Source: Mycoplasma sp. 1578d (GTDB lineage: Bacteria; Bacillota_I; Bacilli_A; Mycoplasmatales; Metamycoplasmataceae). Taken from it: a DNA stretch of 64,000 bases. The notes beneath the pieces were generated by a model, which saw nothing but the letters and a program-made list of their open reading frames with translations, made no database searches and was not told the origin of the DNA. Of the stretch, positions 21,861 to 32,604 are shown one piece after another (within the stretch, counting starts at the first letter, position 1; each line of letters begins with the position of its first letter). Location: positions 62,001 to 126,000 of the forward strand of contig NZ_CP102081.1 of NCBI RefSeq assembly GCF_024582695.1. The letters are read 5' to 3'. The translations under genes were made by a program, and so were the position numbers.

Positions 21861-23368
21861 TTACATTTTTTAAGAAGTGATTCTTCGTCCATTTGTGGGG
21901 CTTTTTCAATCCCAAGGTAATCTAAAATAGTTGGAGTAATATTTGCTAATTTACCATCTTTAAGCTTAAGTGATTTATCAGTGGAAATCAGCATAACTGG
22001 ACTACTAGTGTGTTTGGTTGCAGGATTCCTGTTTTCATCTTCAGTAATTTCAGCGTTTCCGTGATCAGCGGTAATAAAGACAGTCACATTATTTTTTTCA
22101 GCAAATTCAATTACCCGATTAATTTGTTGATCTAAAATTTCAACTGCTTTAATTGTTGATTTTAGGTTTCCGGTGTGCCCGACCATGTCTGGATTAGCAT
22201 AATTCATAATGGTTACATCAAAATTAAGAGCATTTTCAATTAGAGCATCAGTAATTTCTTTAGCTGACATTTGTGGAGCATCAGCATATGATTCCACTTT
22301 AAGCGAAGGAACCATGATTCGATGTGAATTTTTAAATTCAATATCTTTTCCGCCATCCATAAAGTAGGTAACATGAGCATATTTTTGTGTTTCAGCAAGT
22401 CTAAGCTGGGTTTTATTGTTTTGCTCAAGCACTTTTCCAATCGGAGTATCAATTTCCATTTCAGAAAAAGCTACAATAGTTTCAATCCCTTCGTATTTCA
22501 TCATTGAAACAAATTTATCAATTTTAATTTTAGTAGTAGGTTCTACAGTGTAAAGCGGAGAACCGATAAATAAGTGAGTTAATTGACGAGCACGGTCAGG
22601 ACGGAAGTTAAAGAAAATAATACTATCATTATCCTTAACAAAATATTTTTTATCAATAGTGCGATTATATGCAGGAACAAAGAATTCGTCAGTGATATCT
22701 TGATCATAACTTTGTTGAATGTATTCTTGAATGTTCTCAAACGAATTTTCTGATTTACCTAAAAGAGCATGATAACCTTTTTGAACGCGATCAAACATTT
22801 TATCACGATCCATTGAGTAAAAACGCCCAGCGATAGAAGCAATTTTATATCCGTATTGTTCTGTTAGTTTAATTAATTGTTCAAGTGAGTTGTTAATTGA
22901 AGCAGGAGCTACATCTCTTCCGTCCCCAAAAACGTGGACAGAAACATCTTTTACACCATTAAGATATGCTGATTTTAAAATTTCAAATAAATGTGAATCT
23001 AAAGAGTGAACTCCACCATTTGAAAGTAGACCCATAATGTGCAATGTTGCATTGTTTTTTTTAACGCTTTCAAATGCTTGCACAAATGCCTTATTAGTTT
23101 TAAATTTACCTTCAGCTAATTCCTTAGCAATTAGCGATAATCCAGTGTAAACAATAGTTCCAGCTCCAATATTCAAGTGCCCAACTTCTGAGTTACCCAT
23201 TTGTCCTTTAGGCAAACCAACAAATTCTCCCGAAGCTTGTATCAATGAGTTTGGATATTCTTTAAATAATCGATCAAAAGTAGGAGTTTTAGCTAATGCA
23301 AACCCATTTCCTTGAGTTTCTTTTCTTAATCCTAAACCATCAATAACAATTAAAATAGTTTTCTTCAT
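21851..23368 (-). CDS. gpmI: 2,3-bisphosphoglycerate-independent phosphoglycerate mutase
   Basis: GpmI interconverts 3- and 2-phosphoglycerate in lower glycolysis using two Mn ions. The 505-residue product is full length and needs no TGA codon. Visible motifs are 'IDGLGLR' (first metal Asp), 'MGNSEVGHLNIG' (catalytic Ser), 'HVFGDGRDVAP', 'RFYSMDRD', 'FFNFRPDRARQ', 'YANPDMVGHTG' and 'ITADHGNAE' (metal His). A GGAGAG-type SD precedes the ATG. It links the window's tpiA and pyk in the same pathway. Confidence 0.96.
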   Translation of the reverse strand: MKKTILIVIDGLGLRKETQGNGFALAKTPTFDRLFKEYPNSLIQASGEFVGLPKGQMGNSEVGHLNIGAGTIVYTGLSLIAKELAEGKFKTNKAFVQAFESVKKNNATLHIMGLLSNGGVHSLDSHLFEILKSAYLNGVKDVSVHVFGDGRDVAPASINNSLEQLIKLTEQYGYKIASIAGRFYSMDRDKMFDRVQKGYHALLGKSENSFENIQEYIQQSYDQDITDEFFVPAYNRTIDKKYFVKDNDSIIFFNFRPDRARQLTHLFIGSPLYTVEPTTKIKIDKFVSMMKYEGIETIVAFSEMEIDTPIGKVLEQNNKTQLRLAETQKYAHVTYFMDGGKDIEFKNSHRIMVPSLKVESYADAPQMSAKEITDALIENALNFDVTIMNYANPDMVGHTGNLKSTIKAVEILDQQINRVIEFAEKNNVTVFITADHGNAEITEDENRNPATKHTSSPVMLISTDKSLKLKDGKLANITPTILDYLGIEKAPQMDEESLLKKCNCS

Positions 23369-23431
23369 CTCTCTCCTTAATATTTAGTTTATTATACCTT
23401 TTTCTTCCTATTTTAGGGGCTTAAAATGTTT

Positions 23432-23465
23432 TTATAAAAAGATTAAATTCACAAATTAATCTTTT
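23432..23465 (-). terminator. rsmG terminator
   Basis: A 9-bp stem (AAAAGATTA/TAATCTTTT, 23437-23445 with 23457-23465) overlaps the end of rsmG; a short T-rich tail follows on the minus strand. Confidence 0.65.
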
Positions 23466-24142
23466 GTGAATTTAATAATGTCTTTTCATTTGTAAGGAAA
23501 TTGTTTTGGTGTGCTTCTTTTTTTAATAATTTCAATCACTGTATTTTGTTTATTATTTAAAAGATTTGGCAATTGAAATAAATTCACATTTATGGTTAAT
23601 AGTTTGAAAATATTTCTGGCTTGTTCAAGTTCTTCTTGATATTTTTGGCTCTTAATTAAAGCCATTTTCCCGTTAACTTTAACTAAATGAAAAGCACACA
23701 TGAGCATAGTTGCTACACTTCCTACTGCTCGTGCAGTAACTATGTCAAAAGCATTTTTTTCAAGAGTCTCTTCAGCACGATAGTTGTAAACTTTAACATT
23801 TTTTAAATTTAATGTTTCAATTACTAAATTTAAAAAGCTCACTCTTTTTTGTAAAGGTTCATAAATTGTGAACATTTGGTTTGGCGAGACAATTGCATAA
23901 GGCAGCGAAGGAAATCCAACCCCAGCTCCAATATCTAGAATTTGTTCATGCTTTTGATTTATGATTGAATCCATAAAAATTAGTGATTCATAAATACCTT
24001 CTTCTCAGAGTTTGTTTCCTGAAAACCCAGTTAAATTCATGACTTTATTTTTTTGTTCAATCAACTCAACATACTGAGCTAATTTTTCAAAATCTCAATT
24101 ATTTTTTTGACACAGATCAAAAGTCGTTTGTTTAGCTTGCAC
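23456..24142 (-). CDS. rsmG: 16S rRNA (guanine-527-N7) methyltransferase
   Basis: The 228-residue class I methyltransferase has the SAM loop 'ILDIGAGVGFPSLP', 'IYEPLQKRVSFL' and 'TARAVGSVATML', all RsmG hallmarks, and an N-terminal 'NKVMNLTGFSG' helix region. It modifies G527 in the decoding region of 16S rRNA. Two TGA Trp codons lie in the N-terminal part, which hides the true start. The GTG at 24140-24142 ('VQAKQTTFDLC') was chosen as the first start after the upstream in-phase context; it overlaps the end of prs by 11 bases. The C-terminal TGA at 23486 is also Trp, and the true stop is TAA 23456. Confidence 0.88.
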
Positions 24143-25106
24143 GTAGTTCTTCTTTCATTGATAGATAAACCTCTGACACGCTAGTTGCTGAATATTGCGC
24201 TTTAATAACTTTAGCTAAAAAATCTCCCAGAGAAACAATTTTTAGTTTTTTGTATTTAGATGCTAATTCACTATTATCAATACTGTCGGTAATGATCACT
24301 TGTTTAATCGCATCATTATTTTCAAAAATTTCAAATCCTTTACTGAATAATCCATGAGTAGCGGCTATTACAATATCTTTAGCTCCGTTTTGTTTAAGTG
24401 CTTCAGCGGCTTTAATTATAGTCCCGCCTGTATCAATAATATCATCAATAATCACGGCATTTTGATCATTAATATCACCAATTATTCCCATGATTTCACT
24501 TTGATTCACTCCGGTTCTACGTTTATCAATCACGCAAATTTTGGCAGTATCATCAATAATTTCAGCCAACTTTCTTGCTCTTACAGTTCCTCCGTGATCT
24601 GGTGATACAACTGTAAAATCTTTATTATATGTTTTTAATGCTTGAGCAATTGTGTATTGAGCACGTAAATCATCAAGCGGTATATCAAAAAATCCTTGAA
24701 TTGATGGATTGTGTAAGTCAATGCAAATTAATTTAGTTGCTCCTGAAACTTGGAGTAAATTAGCCACTAATTTAGCTCCAATTGGTTGACGACCACTTGC
24801 TTTACGGTCTTGGCGGGCGTATCCGTAGTAACTTAAACATACAGTGATGGTTCGAGCACTAGCTCTTTTAAGCGAGTCGATAAATAAAAGTAATTGCATA
24901 ATGTTATCATTAACAGGACGACCTGTGTTAGCGATAATAAATACATCTCGCCCGCGCACTGTTTGTTCTGAAACGATCATGTTTTCGCCATCTGCATATG
25001 TCGTTTTTTGAATTTTAGTTAAAGGAATTTTTATAATTTTTGAAATTTTTTCAGCTAGTTGAATTGAATTGTCCATTCCGAATAGAATAATATTTTTCTT
25101 TTCCAT
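24132..25106 (-). CDS. prs: Ribose-phosphate pyrophosphokinase
   Basis: The 324-residue PRPP synthase makes phosphoribosyl pyrophosphate from ribose-5-phosphate and ATP for nucleotide salvage. It shows 'FADGE'-type 'YADGENMIVSEQ', 'DLHNPSIQGFFDIPLDDLRA' (metal and ATP binding), and the PRPP loop 'VIIDDIIDTGGTI'. The length is usual for class I enzymes. It contains no TGA codon. It is preceded by an AGAGGAAC-type SD and leads an operon with rsmG. Confidence 0.96.
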   Translation of the reverse strand: MEKKNIILFGMDNSIQLAEKISKIIKIPLTKIQKTTYADGENMIVSEQTVRGRDVFIIANTGRPVNDNIMQLLLFIDSLKRASARTITVCLSYYGYARQDRKASGRQPIGAKLVANLLQVSGATKLICIDLHNPSIQGFFDIPLDDLRAQYTIAQALKTYNKDFTVVSPDHGGTVRARKLAEIIDDTAKICVIDKRRTGVNQSEIMGIIGDINDQNAVIIDDIIDTGGTIIKAAEALKQNGAKDIVIAATHGLFSKGFEIFENNDAIKQVIITDSIDNSELASKYKKLKIVSLGDFLAKVIKAQYSATSVSEVYLSMKEELRAS

Positions 25107-25238
25107 TGTTCCTCTTGAGTAGTTTATAATATTGAATATCTTAATTATATTCTTTATTACCTTAAATCTCGTAAAATAAGGGTTATAAATAATCTTTTTA
25201 CTTTTAATTTTTGTGAAATATTATAAAATTATTCTAGT

Positions 25239-25315
25239 GGTCGCGTAGCTCAGCTGGATAGAGCACAAGCCTTCTAAGCTTGTTGTCACAGGTTCGAATC
25301 CTGTCGTGATCGCCA
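25239..25315 (+). tRNA. tRNA-Arg (anticodon UCU)
   Basis: A 77-base cloverleaf: acceptor GGTCGCG pairs with CGTGATC (two G-U pairs), the D arm is GCTC/GAGC, the anticodon loop is CTTCTAA with anticodon TCT, the T arm is ACAGG/CCTGT with TTCGAAT, and the 3' CCA is encoded. It reads AGA, the main Arg codon in this AT-rich genome. It is followed by T's. Confidence 0.96.
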
Positions 25316-25337
25316 TTTTTTTATTTTAATAATACAA

Positions 25338-25370
25338 AAAACAAAAATAGTAAAAACTATTTTTGTTTTT
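25338..25370. terminator. Terminator between tRNA-Arg and the convergent membrane gene
   Basis: A 13-bp stem (25338-25350 with 25357-25369) is rich in A/T on both flanks, so it can work in both directions. Confidence 0.75.
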
Positions 25371-25379
25371 TAACTGCAA

Positions 25380-25853
25380 TTATTGGGTTGATTTATTTAA
25401 ATTATTTAATTTAGTTGCCTCTTTATTTGCATTACTAATTACCATTATGTAAAGTGCAATTGATATAAATGGCACAAAAATTGAAATTATACCTAAGATT
25501 AATAATTTGTTATATTTTTCATATTCAAAAAAATCATTTTGAAAAAAGCTACTTTTAATATCGTAAATATTAAACATTATTATAATACGCAATACTAGAG
25601 ATATTAAACCAAGAATAAATATAAAAATACCAGGGATTATATAATATAGCATAGCTTCGAATATTAAGGGATACTCCTCATTGTCTAATCCTGTTTCTAA
25701 TCCACTCCGTGTTTCTAAATAATTTCATATTTCTGTTTGTATCTTTACATATACTACAACAAAAAATATAAAAAGTATAAAATTGACGAAATAAAAAATA
25801 GTATTTATGATTGACAATATCTTAGCTTTTTTAAGTTTTTGAGAAATATTCAT
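25380..25853 (-). CDS. Small membrane protein, paralogue of the next gene
   Basis: 157 residues with one TGA (Trp) near 25725. The start 'MNISQKLKKAKILS' nearly repeats that of the neighbour at 25864 ('MDISQKLKKAKQLS'). It has an N-terminal hydrophobic segment, a charged loop of about 30 residues, then two or three more membrane segments, and a polar tail ('NANKEATKLNN'). The SD AAAGGAA lies in the 10-base gap after the upstream gene, so the two form an operon. I recognise no family. Confidence 0.75.
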
Positions 25854-25863
25854 TATATTCCTT

Positions 25864-26247
25864 TTAATTCATTTGATTTAATGTTTGTGTTGTGGTTTTA
25901 ATAGTTTTGATATACAAAGCAATTGAGTATCCAGGTAAAAGATATCCTTTAAAACCCAATTTTGATAATTTTTGATATTTTTCAAGTTGCTCAACATCAT
26001 TTATACTTGAGTAAAAAAATATAATATCTTTAATAGTTGATAAAAGTTTTAAATAGAGCAAATGTGAAGTCATTGCAAGCGGTAAAACCAGTATTGTTGC
26101 AATAATCAATAATGTAAAATTTAATGAAAGAATAAGCACAACTAAAGCAGCGATTAAAAATCCAAAGTAAATTAATATAACAAATGCCAAGCCCAATAAA
26201 ATTTTTGATAATTGTTTGGCTTTTTTAAGTTTTTGAGAAATATCCAT
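25864..26247 (-). CDS. Small membrane protein, paralogue of the previous gene
   Basis: 127 residues with four predicted membrane segments in two pairs, separated by a 'SSINDVEQLEKYQKLSKLG' loop. The same 'EKY.KL..LG' pattern occurs in the partner ('EYEKYNKLLILG'), supporting duplication. An AAGGAC SD precedes the ATG. It is first in the two-gene operon. No function is recognised; mollicute genomes carry many such small duplicated membrane proteins. Confidence 0.75.
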   Translation of the reverse strand: MDISQKLKKAKQLSKILLGLAFVILIYFGFLIAALVVLILSLNFTLLIIATILVLPLAMTSHLLYLKLLSTIKDIIFFYSSINDVEQLEKYQKLSKLGFKGYLLPGYSIALYIKTIKTTTQTLNQMN

Positions 26248-26464
26248 TTTGTCCTTAATATTGTTTTAATATGCTTATTATACACAATTCTTAAGCACTA
26301 TAGATGAGCAACTCTAATTTTAGTAATATTTTTATTATCTTAAAATTAAGAGAAAACCATTTATTAGGTAAAGGTTTTATTATAAATTAGTTTAAAATCT
26401 TGTTCTTAGTTATATTAAATTAGATCATTATGGAATTTTGTAAAATTAATTCTAGGTAGTAATT

Positions 26465-27301
26465 ATGAAAGACACTGCATACACATTTTTTAATCAAAAG
26501 CAATTAGATAAGTTAACTAAAACTGAACTAATTTTAATCAACTTTGCTCAAAAGCATCCAGAAAAGTTTTATCAATGCTCAATTAAACAACTTTCAAATA
26601 ATACTGGAATTTCTTTATCAATAATTAGCAAGGTTGCAAAAAAGTTAGATTTTGATTCATTAAAAGATATGCAGTTTTATGTGTATCATAATTTTTTAAA
26701 CACTGATTTAAAGGTTTTGGAAAACATTAATTATAAAAAGCTTATTTTAAAGCAATTATTTTTATTTTATAAGGAAAGCATTTCCCAAACATCACATTTA
26801 TTGAACTTAAATGAAATTAACCAAACAATTGAAAATATTTTATCCCATGAACGTATTTATTTATACGGAGCAGGTTCTTCATATTTAGCCGCATCAGAAT
26901 TAGCAACAAATATGCAAAAATTAGGAATCAATTCAATTAGTTTTAACGATTTTCATTCACTCCTTTTAATCACCACACAAATTGATATTAATAATAAATT
27001 TGTGATCTTGTTTTCAAAAAGTTGCAACACGAGAGAAATTAAATTTATTATTAATTTATTTATCAAAAACAAGATCAAATTTTGTTTAATTACCTCAAAT
27101 AAACAAGCAAAAGAAAAATATGAAAATGTAATTTTGTATTCAACTATTGAGCAAAGTAAGCGATTTATTTCAATTTCATCCAAAATAAATCAACAGTTTA
27201 TTGGAGATTTAATCTTCTTGATTCTTCAACATGAAAAAGTTAAAAATTATAATGATAAGCTTGCTTTTAACCTTGATATTTTAGAACAATGAAACAAATA
27301 A
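26465..27301 (+). CDS. RpiR/MurR-family transcription regulator (HTH + SIS)
   Basis: The 278-residue protein has an N-terminal helix-turn-helix of the RpiR type (about 20-80: 'FYQCSIKQLSNNTGISLSIISKVAKKL') and a C-terminal sugar-phosphate isomerase-like SIS domain (about 115-250: 'RIYLYGAGSSYLAASELATNMQKLG'). Such regulators sense phosphosugars and control adjacent sugar genes. It stands just upstream of the PTS-manA operon in the same direction and is the obvious candidate to regulate it. The TGA at 27290 is Trp; the true stop is TAA 27299. No clear SD is seen. Confidence 0.88.
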
Positions 27302-27378
27302 TTTTGTAGCTATTAAACAATTTAGCGAAATTATTTTCTTTTATCAAAATATAAAAATACTCATTATAGAATTCAAGT

Positions 27379-29391
27379 ATGAAAGAATATGAAGTATTTA
27401 AAAGTGATTATGTGTTTATAGAAAATAATTTGAATAGCATTGATGAGGTTTTTGCTTTTGTTGCTAAACAAGCAAAAGACTTAAAAATTTCTCAATCAGA
27501 AAACAATGTTATAAATGCATTAAAAGAACGCGAATCACAATTTTCTACTGGGTTAGAAAAGGGATTTGCAATCCCGCATGCTCAGAGCAAAGCAATCGAA
27601 AAACCAAGTTTGTTTTTTATTAAAACAAACGGACAAATAGAATGAAATACCTTTGATAAGTCAAAGGTCAATTATATATTTGTTATCTTAATTCCAGACC
27701 AAAACAAAGAAACCTTGCACATGGATATATTAACCAAAGTTTCCACGATTTTATTGGATAGCAATGTGGTGAATAAACTTACTCAAGATGTATCAAAAGA
27801 TGAAATATATCAAATCATAAGTAGTTTCTTAAACAATAAAACTTTAAATAATACCAATGTTTCAAGTAGTAAAAAAGTGGTTGGGATTACTTCTTGTGCC
27901 GTAGGAATTGCCCATACTTATTTATCTGCTGAAACACTTAATAATAAATTAATACAACTTGGATATAGTCCTAAAATTGAAACACGAGGTTCGGTTGGAA
28001 TTCAAAACAAACTCAGTTCACAAGATATTGATCAAGCCAAATTTGTTATTATTGCTTCAGATGTGCAAATACCATTAGATGATTTTGATGGTAAAAAAGT
28101 TTATGTTACATCAACCAAAGAAGCAATTCACAATCCAAGTGAAGTTATCCAAAAAGCACAAAATGCAAGTATTTATCAATCAAATAAAGTCAAAACAACT
28201 TTAACCAACCAAACCCAGCAAGGTGTACTAAGACACATTGTTAATGGGATTTCATACATGATTCCTTATGTAATTTTTGGTGGAATTATGATTGCTCTTT
28301 CGCTAGGTCTTGGAAAGAGTATTTATGGAAATAATACCGCTGCTCCCAAAGGTGATTTTCTTTGATGAATTTTAGAAATTGGAGTAGTTTCATTTACTTT
28401 AATGATCGGGGTATTGGGTGCGTATATCGCATACTCCATTGCTGGTCGTGCTGCCTTAATGCCTGCATTTGTAGTCTCATTTATTGCAAATAAAAGTGAT
28501 TTATTCTTTAGTATTGGTGGAATTTCTGCTGTTACCCCGATGGGATTTATTGGAAGTATTTTATTCGGACTTATTATTGGTTATACAGTCAAATGAATTA
28601 CTAATTTTAAAATTCAAAAATCAGTAAATGCTCTCATCCCAATGTTTGTTGTTCCAATTGGGGTCGCATTGTTTTACTCTCTTTTAGTTATTTTTATCAT
28701 TGGGGCACCAATTGGTTGAGTCATGGATAAATTTATCGCCGCACTGCAAGGTATTTTTGTTGATAATTCGAATATTGGAATCTTTGTTTCATTGCTTTTA
28801 GGAATTTTATTTGGTGCAATGGCTGGTTTTGATATGGGAGGACCAATTAACAAAGTTGCATTTTTAACTTCTACTGCATTAGTTTCGCAAAAAATCTTCC
28901 AACCAATGGGGATGGTTGGAGCAGCGATCCCAGTTGCACCTTTAGGTATGGGATTGGCAACATTGATTTTTAGAAAGAAATTTAATAATAATGAAAAATC
29001 TTTAGGTGCTTCAGCTATTTTCATGGGATTTATCGGAATTTCAGAAGGAGCAATCCCGTTTGCTGTAGTAGATCCTAAACGTGTGATTACAGCTAATGTA
29101 GTTGGTTCAGCAATAGCTGGTGGTTTAGCTGGGTTATTAAGTGTTACTAATGCAGCTGCTCATGGTGGGCCAATAGTTGCAATTTTAGGTGCAGTTGGAT
29201 CACAAGCTCATGGAACTGGGTTAGGAATTTTGTTCTTCTTTGTTAGTATAATTGTTGGGACAATTATTACTGCTCTAATTTATGGTTTTTGAAAAGACAA
29301 TGATCTTAAAAAATCACCAAAACTAGCGTTAATTTTAGAGAAAATCAATTTCTTTAAGAAAGGAAAACATGACAACCAAAAAACTCTCTAA
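27379..29391 (+). CDS. Fructose/mannose-type PTS permease, IIABC
   Basis: A single 670-residue polypeptide in IIA-IIB-IIC order. The IIA phosphorylation site is His67 in 'GFAIPHAQ'. The IIB site is Cys173 in 'VGITSCAVGIAHTY', which is the fructose-family IIB signature. The IIC channel occupies about 275-650, with 'GFDMGGPINKVAF' and 'GISEGAIPFAV'. It imports and phosphorylates a hexose at the membrane using HPr. The fused layout is that of FruA, but the neighbouring manA and the absence of a fruK nearby suggest mannose as substrate. Four or five TGA Trp codons interrupt it under the standard code. Its end overlaps the next gene by 23 bases. Confidence 0.9.
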
Positions 29392-29647
29392 GGGTAAATT
29401 ATCAAAGGATATGATAATTTTAATTACATTATTAACAGTTGCTATTAGTTTATTAATAACAGGAATAGTTTTGGTTGTTTTAGGAAGTGGTGATTATCTA
29501 AAATTTGTTGAAAATAGCTCAGCACAAATTCAAATTTCTCAATTTATTTATGGCCTTTTTTCTTTAATTTTGTCAGTTCTGTTATTTATTTTAACTGGAT
29601 TATTTGCAAATTCACGATTTAATAAAAAACTCAATAAAAATGAATAA
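29369..29647 (+). CDS. Small membrane protein in the PTS operon
   Basis: 92 residues: a basic N-terminus ('MTTKKLSKGKLSKD'), two long hydrophobic segments joined by a polar loop, and a basic tail. It overlaps both neighbours (23 bases with the PTS gene, 8 with manA), with an AGAAAGGA SD, so it is certainly co-translated with them. No family is recognised. It could assist or stabilise the permease, but nothing in the sequence shows this. Confidence 0.7.
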   Translation: MTTKKLSKGKLSKDMIILITLLTVAISLLITGIVLVVLGSGDYLKFVENSSAQIQISQFIYGLFSLILSVLLFILTGLFANSRFNKKLNKNE

Positions 29648-30545
29648 AATAATATTTTTAAAACCATATTTTAAAAAAACCCTATGAGCAAATGACAACA
29701 TTAAAAAAATGTATCACTTGCAAAATAATGTTGGTGAAGCTTGACTTATTTCTACAATAAATAAACATGAATCAATAGTTAAAGGCAGTGAGCAAAAATT
29801 TAGTGATTTTATTAAAGAAAACCCAAGTTTCTTTAATTTAACAAAAGAGCGAGTTCAGACATTTGTTTATCCGAATTTAACTAAATTTTTAGATGCTAAG
29901 TTGCCATTAAGCATTCAAGTGCACCCAGATGATGAATATGCACAAAAATTAGGAAGTTTAGGTAAAAATGAGTGCTGATATGTGTTAAAAAATAGCCAAG
30001 AACCATTTATTTTAGGCACTAATACTACTGATATTAGGATAATTGAACAAAATATAAATACTAAAAATATTGAGCAATATTTAAACAAAGTTCCATTGCA
30101 AGTAAATGATTTTGTTTCAATTGAAAGCGGTTTAGTACATGGTATACCAGCTGATACTTTAGTTTTTGAATTACAACAATCTAGCGATATAACCTATCGA
30201 TTGTACGATTATGAGCGTGTCGATGAATTGGGCCAAAAAAGACAAATACACATTAAAGAATCTTTAGAAACCATTAAATTAAATTTAAAACCCAAGGTTC
30301 AAAAACAATTAACGAATGGTTTTTACCAAACTAAAAACTTTAATCTAACCAAGCTTGAATTAAACAATCAAGAACTGAAGGTTTCCACTCATCTAGCAAA
30401 ACATTGTGTAGAAATAGTGATCTATCAGGGAGAAGGTTTTATTAATTCTATAAAGATAAAAGCTGGTGATGTACTCATAGTCAGCAAACAAGCACTAAAT
30501 TTTAAATTAAAAGGACAAATAAAATTATTTTTAAATTATTTGTAA
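29640..30545 (+). CDS. manA: Mannose-6-phosphate isomerase, class I
   Basis: The 301-residue cupin enzyme interconverts mannose-6-phosphate and fructose-6-phosphate with a zinc ion. Zinc ligands are visible in 'SIQVHPDDEYA' and 'ESGLVHGI', and the family block 'FELQQSSDITYRLYDYER' is intact. Its length matches short bacterial ManA (such as B. subtilis type). It starts 8 bases inside the preceding gene. The operon order regulator, PTS, small protein, manA means incoming mannose-6-phosphate can be fed straight into glycolysis. Three TGA codons are read as Trp in the first 115 residues. Confidence 0.9.
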
Positions 30546-30554
30546 AACCCAAAC

Positions 30555-30592
30555 AAACCCAAAAGATAACGAAATTCTCTTTTGGGTTTTTA
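30555..30592 (+). terminator. Terminator of the PTS-manA operon
   Basis: A 12-bp stem (30555-30566 with 30578-30589) is followed by T's. Confidence 0.8.
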
Positions 30593-30644
30593 TCTATTTT
30601 TTAATTGAAATTATTTTGTTTTATTATAAAATTTTATTTTGTCA

Positions 30645-30711
30645 ACAAACGCATTTTAGAAAATGTGTTTTTTTAGTTATAAATATTTTAATTCTTCTAT
30701 AATATAATAAT
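30645..30711 (+). promoter_or_regulatory. Hairpin and leaderless promoter of P80-type lipoprotein 1
   Basis: An inverted repeat (ACGCATTTT/AAAATGTGT) followed by seven T's looks like a terminator and lies just upstream of the promoter. TATAAT at 30698-30703 is only 8 bases before the ATG, with no SD, so the mRNA should start at or next to the start codon. The same pair of elements precedes the paralogue at 33004. Confidence 0.6.
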
Positions 30712-32604
30712 ATGAATAAAATTAGAAGAATAAAATCTTTGACATCTATTCTTGCTCTATCATCAGCAGGTGTGCTAGCAGCAAGTTGTCAATCAAATCA
30801 AGTTAATACAGTTAATTATCCAACAGACAAGGCTGCTTCGGATAATAAAATTGTGCTCGCAACAGCACAATCAGAAGTTTATCCATTAACAATGGCATTA
30901 AAAAGTCTAGTTCCACTTTATAATGAGCAAATGAAGAATGAACCAGGATTTGTAAAAGTTGAATTTCAACCTTCAGAGATAACAAAAGTTGATTCTGAAC
31001 TTGGTTTAACTAGCCAAAATGAAAATTACATTAAATCAAATTCTGACAAATTAGCCAATTTATTGTTAGGGAACCAAACCACAGCTTACGTAATTAATAA
31101 ATATGGAAAAATATTAGATACTAGTTCAGTTTTATCTCCGAGTGATTTCCCAGAAAAAATTCTTAAAGCACACAATCAATTAGTAGGAGAACAATTATCA
31201 AATAACAAAATATACAATTTACCTTTTGACATTTCAGACACAAACGGATTTAGTGTAAATATAGACTTATTAAATAAAGCATTAGATTTAGCTAAAGAAG
31301 CCGGTGCTACAGTTGATAAAACCGGAAAATTTTTCGAATACCTTGAAGCACAAAAAGATAAAGGCAATAAAATTCCAGAAAGTTCAGCCATTAATTTTTT
31401 AAAAGTTAAACCAGATAGCTTAAAAGGTTACACAATTAACGAGAAAACTTTTAAAGGTTTAAATGGTCTATTCGAATTTGCTAGAAAATTAAAATCAGCA
31501 TTAGAAGTTGATCAAGCAAAAGTTCAAGCATACGGTGATAAGAAAATTATGAATTTACAAGTATTTTCAATTGATTATCAACAAGATGAGTTTCTTAAAT
31601 CTCTTAACAACCAACTAAAAACTAAAAAATTATGAGAATTAGAAAAAACTAATGGTAAATTTGATTTTTCAAAAGTTAAATATAACATTAAAAATGATCA
31701 GCAAATCCAAAAAGTGTTTAAAGATACTTTTGATCAATTTGTAAAAGAGAATTCATCAACCGTTGTGCAACAAGCTACCGGTGGTAGCAAAAATCCAACA
31801 TTATTTAGAGACGTAAAATACGAAAACAATGTTTCTACTGATGGTGAATGAGCTTCTTGACACATGAGACAATATCAAACCATTTTTGCTGTTGTTGCTT
31901 CTGTTGGTTTACCACAATCAATCGATTCACCAATATCTCGTGGTATTAAATTATTTAAAGGTCAAGATCCTAAAAATTGAACAACCGCAGATGATGTTTT
32001 CTTACAAGAACAAATCACAAAAAATAATGCCGATGATACATTCTCGACATATATCGAAGGTGGTTCAACTTTAATACCGGTATCAGTTGATAATAATGGT
32101 AAAGAAGACAAAGGGACTTTATTGTTTTTAAAATGATTATATAAACAAAATGTTAATTATAATGGTGAAAAAATCGCTGTTAAGGATTTATTAACCAGAA
32201 AATCAGCATACTTTATTCCAACAAAAGACGTTACAGATAGAGGTCTTCAATTCTATACTGATTCAGAAAAACAATTCAAAGATAAAATTGCTAAAAACAA
32301 ACAAGAATTAGAAAAACTAACTGACAAGGATTCTAAAAAAGAAGAATTACAAAAAGGAATTAATCAGTTAACAATTAATAGTTTATACAATCAGTCTGGC
32401 TCTGTATCGGTTAAATCAATGCTTGATTTCTTAAAAAACACTAACGAAGATATATTGAACTTACCACAAAATGAAAAAACCAGCGAAATTATTAGTACAA
32501 TTACTAGATTATTATTAGATTCGACCTTAGATAATAATCCACAAAAAGTAACTGGAGAAGTTGCCTTGCAAAAAGTGTTAGAGATTATTGATAAAAAAAG
32601 TTAA
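30712..32604 (+). CDS. P80/P68-type surface lipoprotein, probable solute-binding protein
   Basis: The 630-residue lipoprotein has its lipobox at Cys26 (VLAASC). It reads through several TGA Trp codons. After a short linker it shows the plan of large mycoplasma substrate-binding lipoproteins: 'NKIVLATAQSEVYPLTMAL', a 'LLLGNQTTAYVINKYGK' segment, 'LPFDISDTNGFSVNIDLLNKAL' and a late 'TYIEGGSTLIPVS'. These resemble type I sugar-binding proteins of ABC importers. It is paired with a paralogue at 33004 and faces a convergent ABC importer that lacks its own binding protein, so it is the likely receptor. A coiled-coil-like charged stretch lies near residues 520-555. Confidence 0.75.

Noticed and set aside
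28674-29024. Long open frame on the minus strand inside the PTS gene
   Set aside because: It is antisense to the well-conserved IIC domain, has no SD and no family features; open antisense frames are common where the coding strand avoids certain codons.
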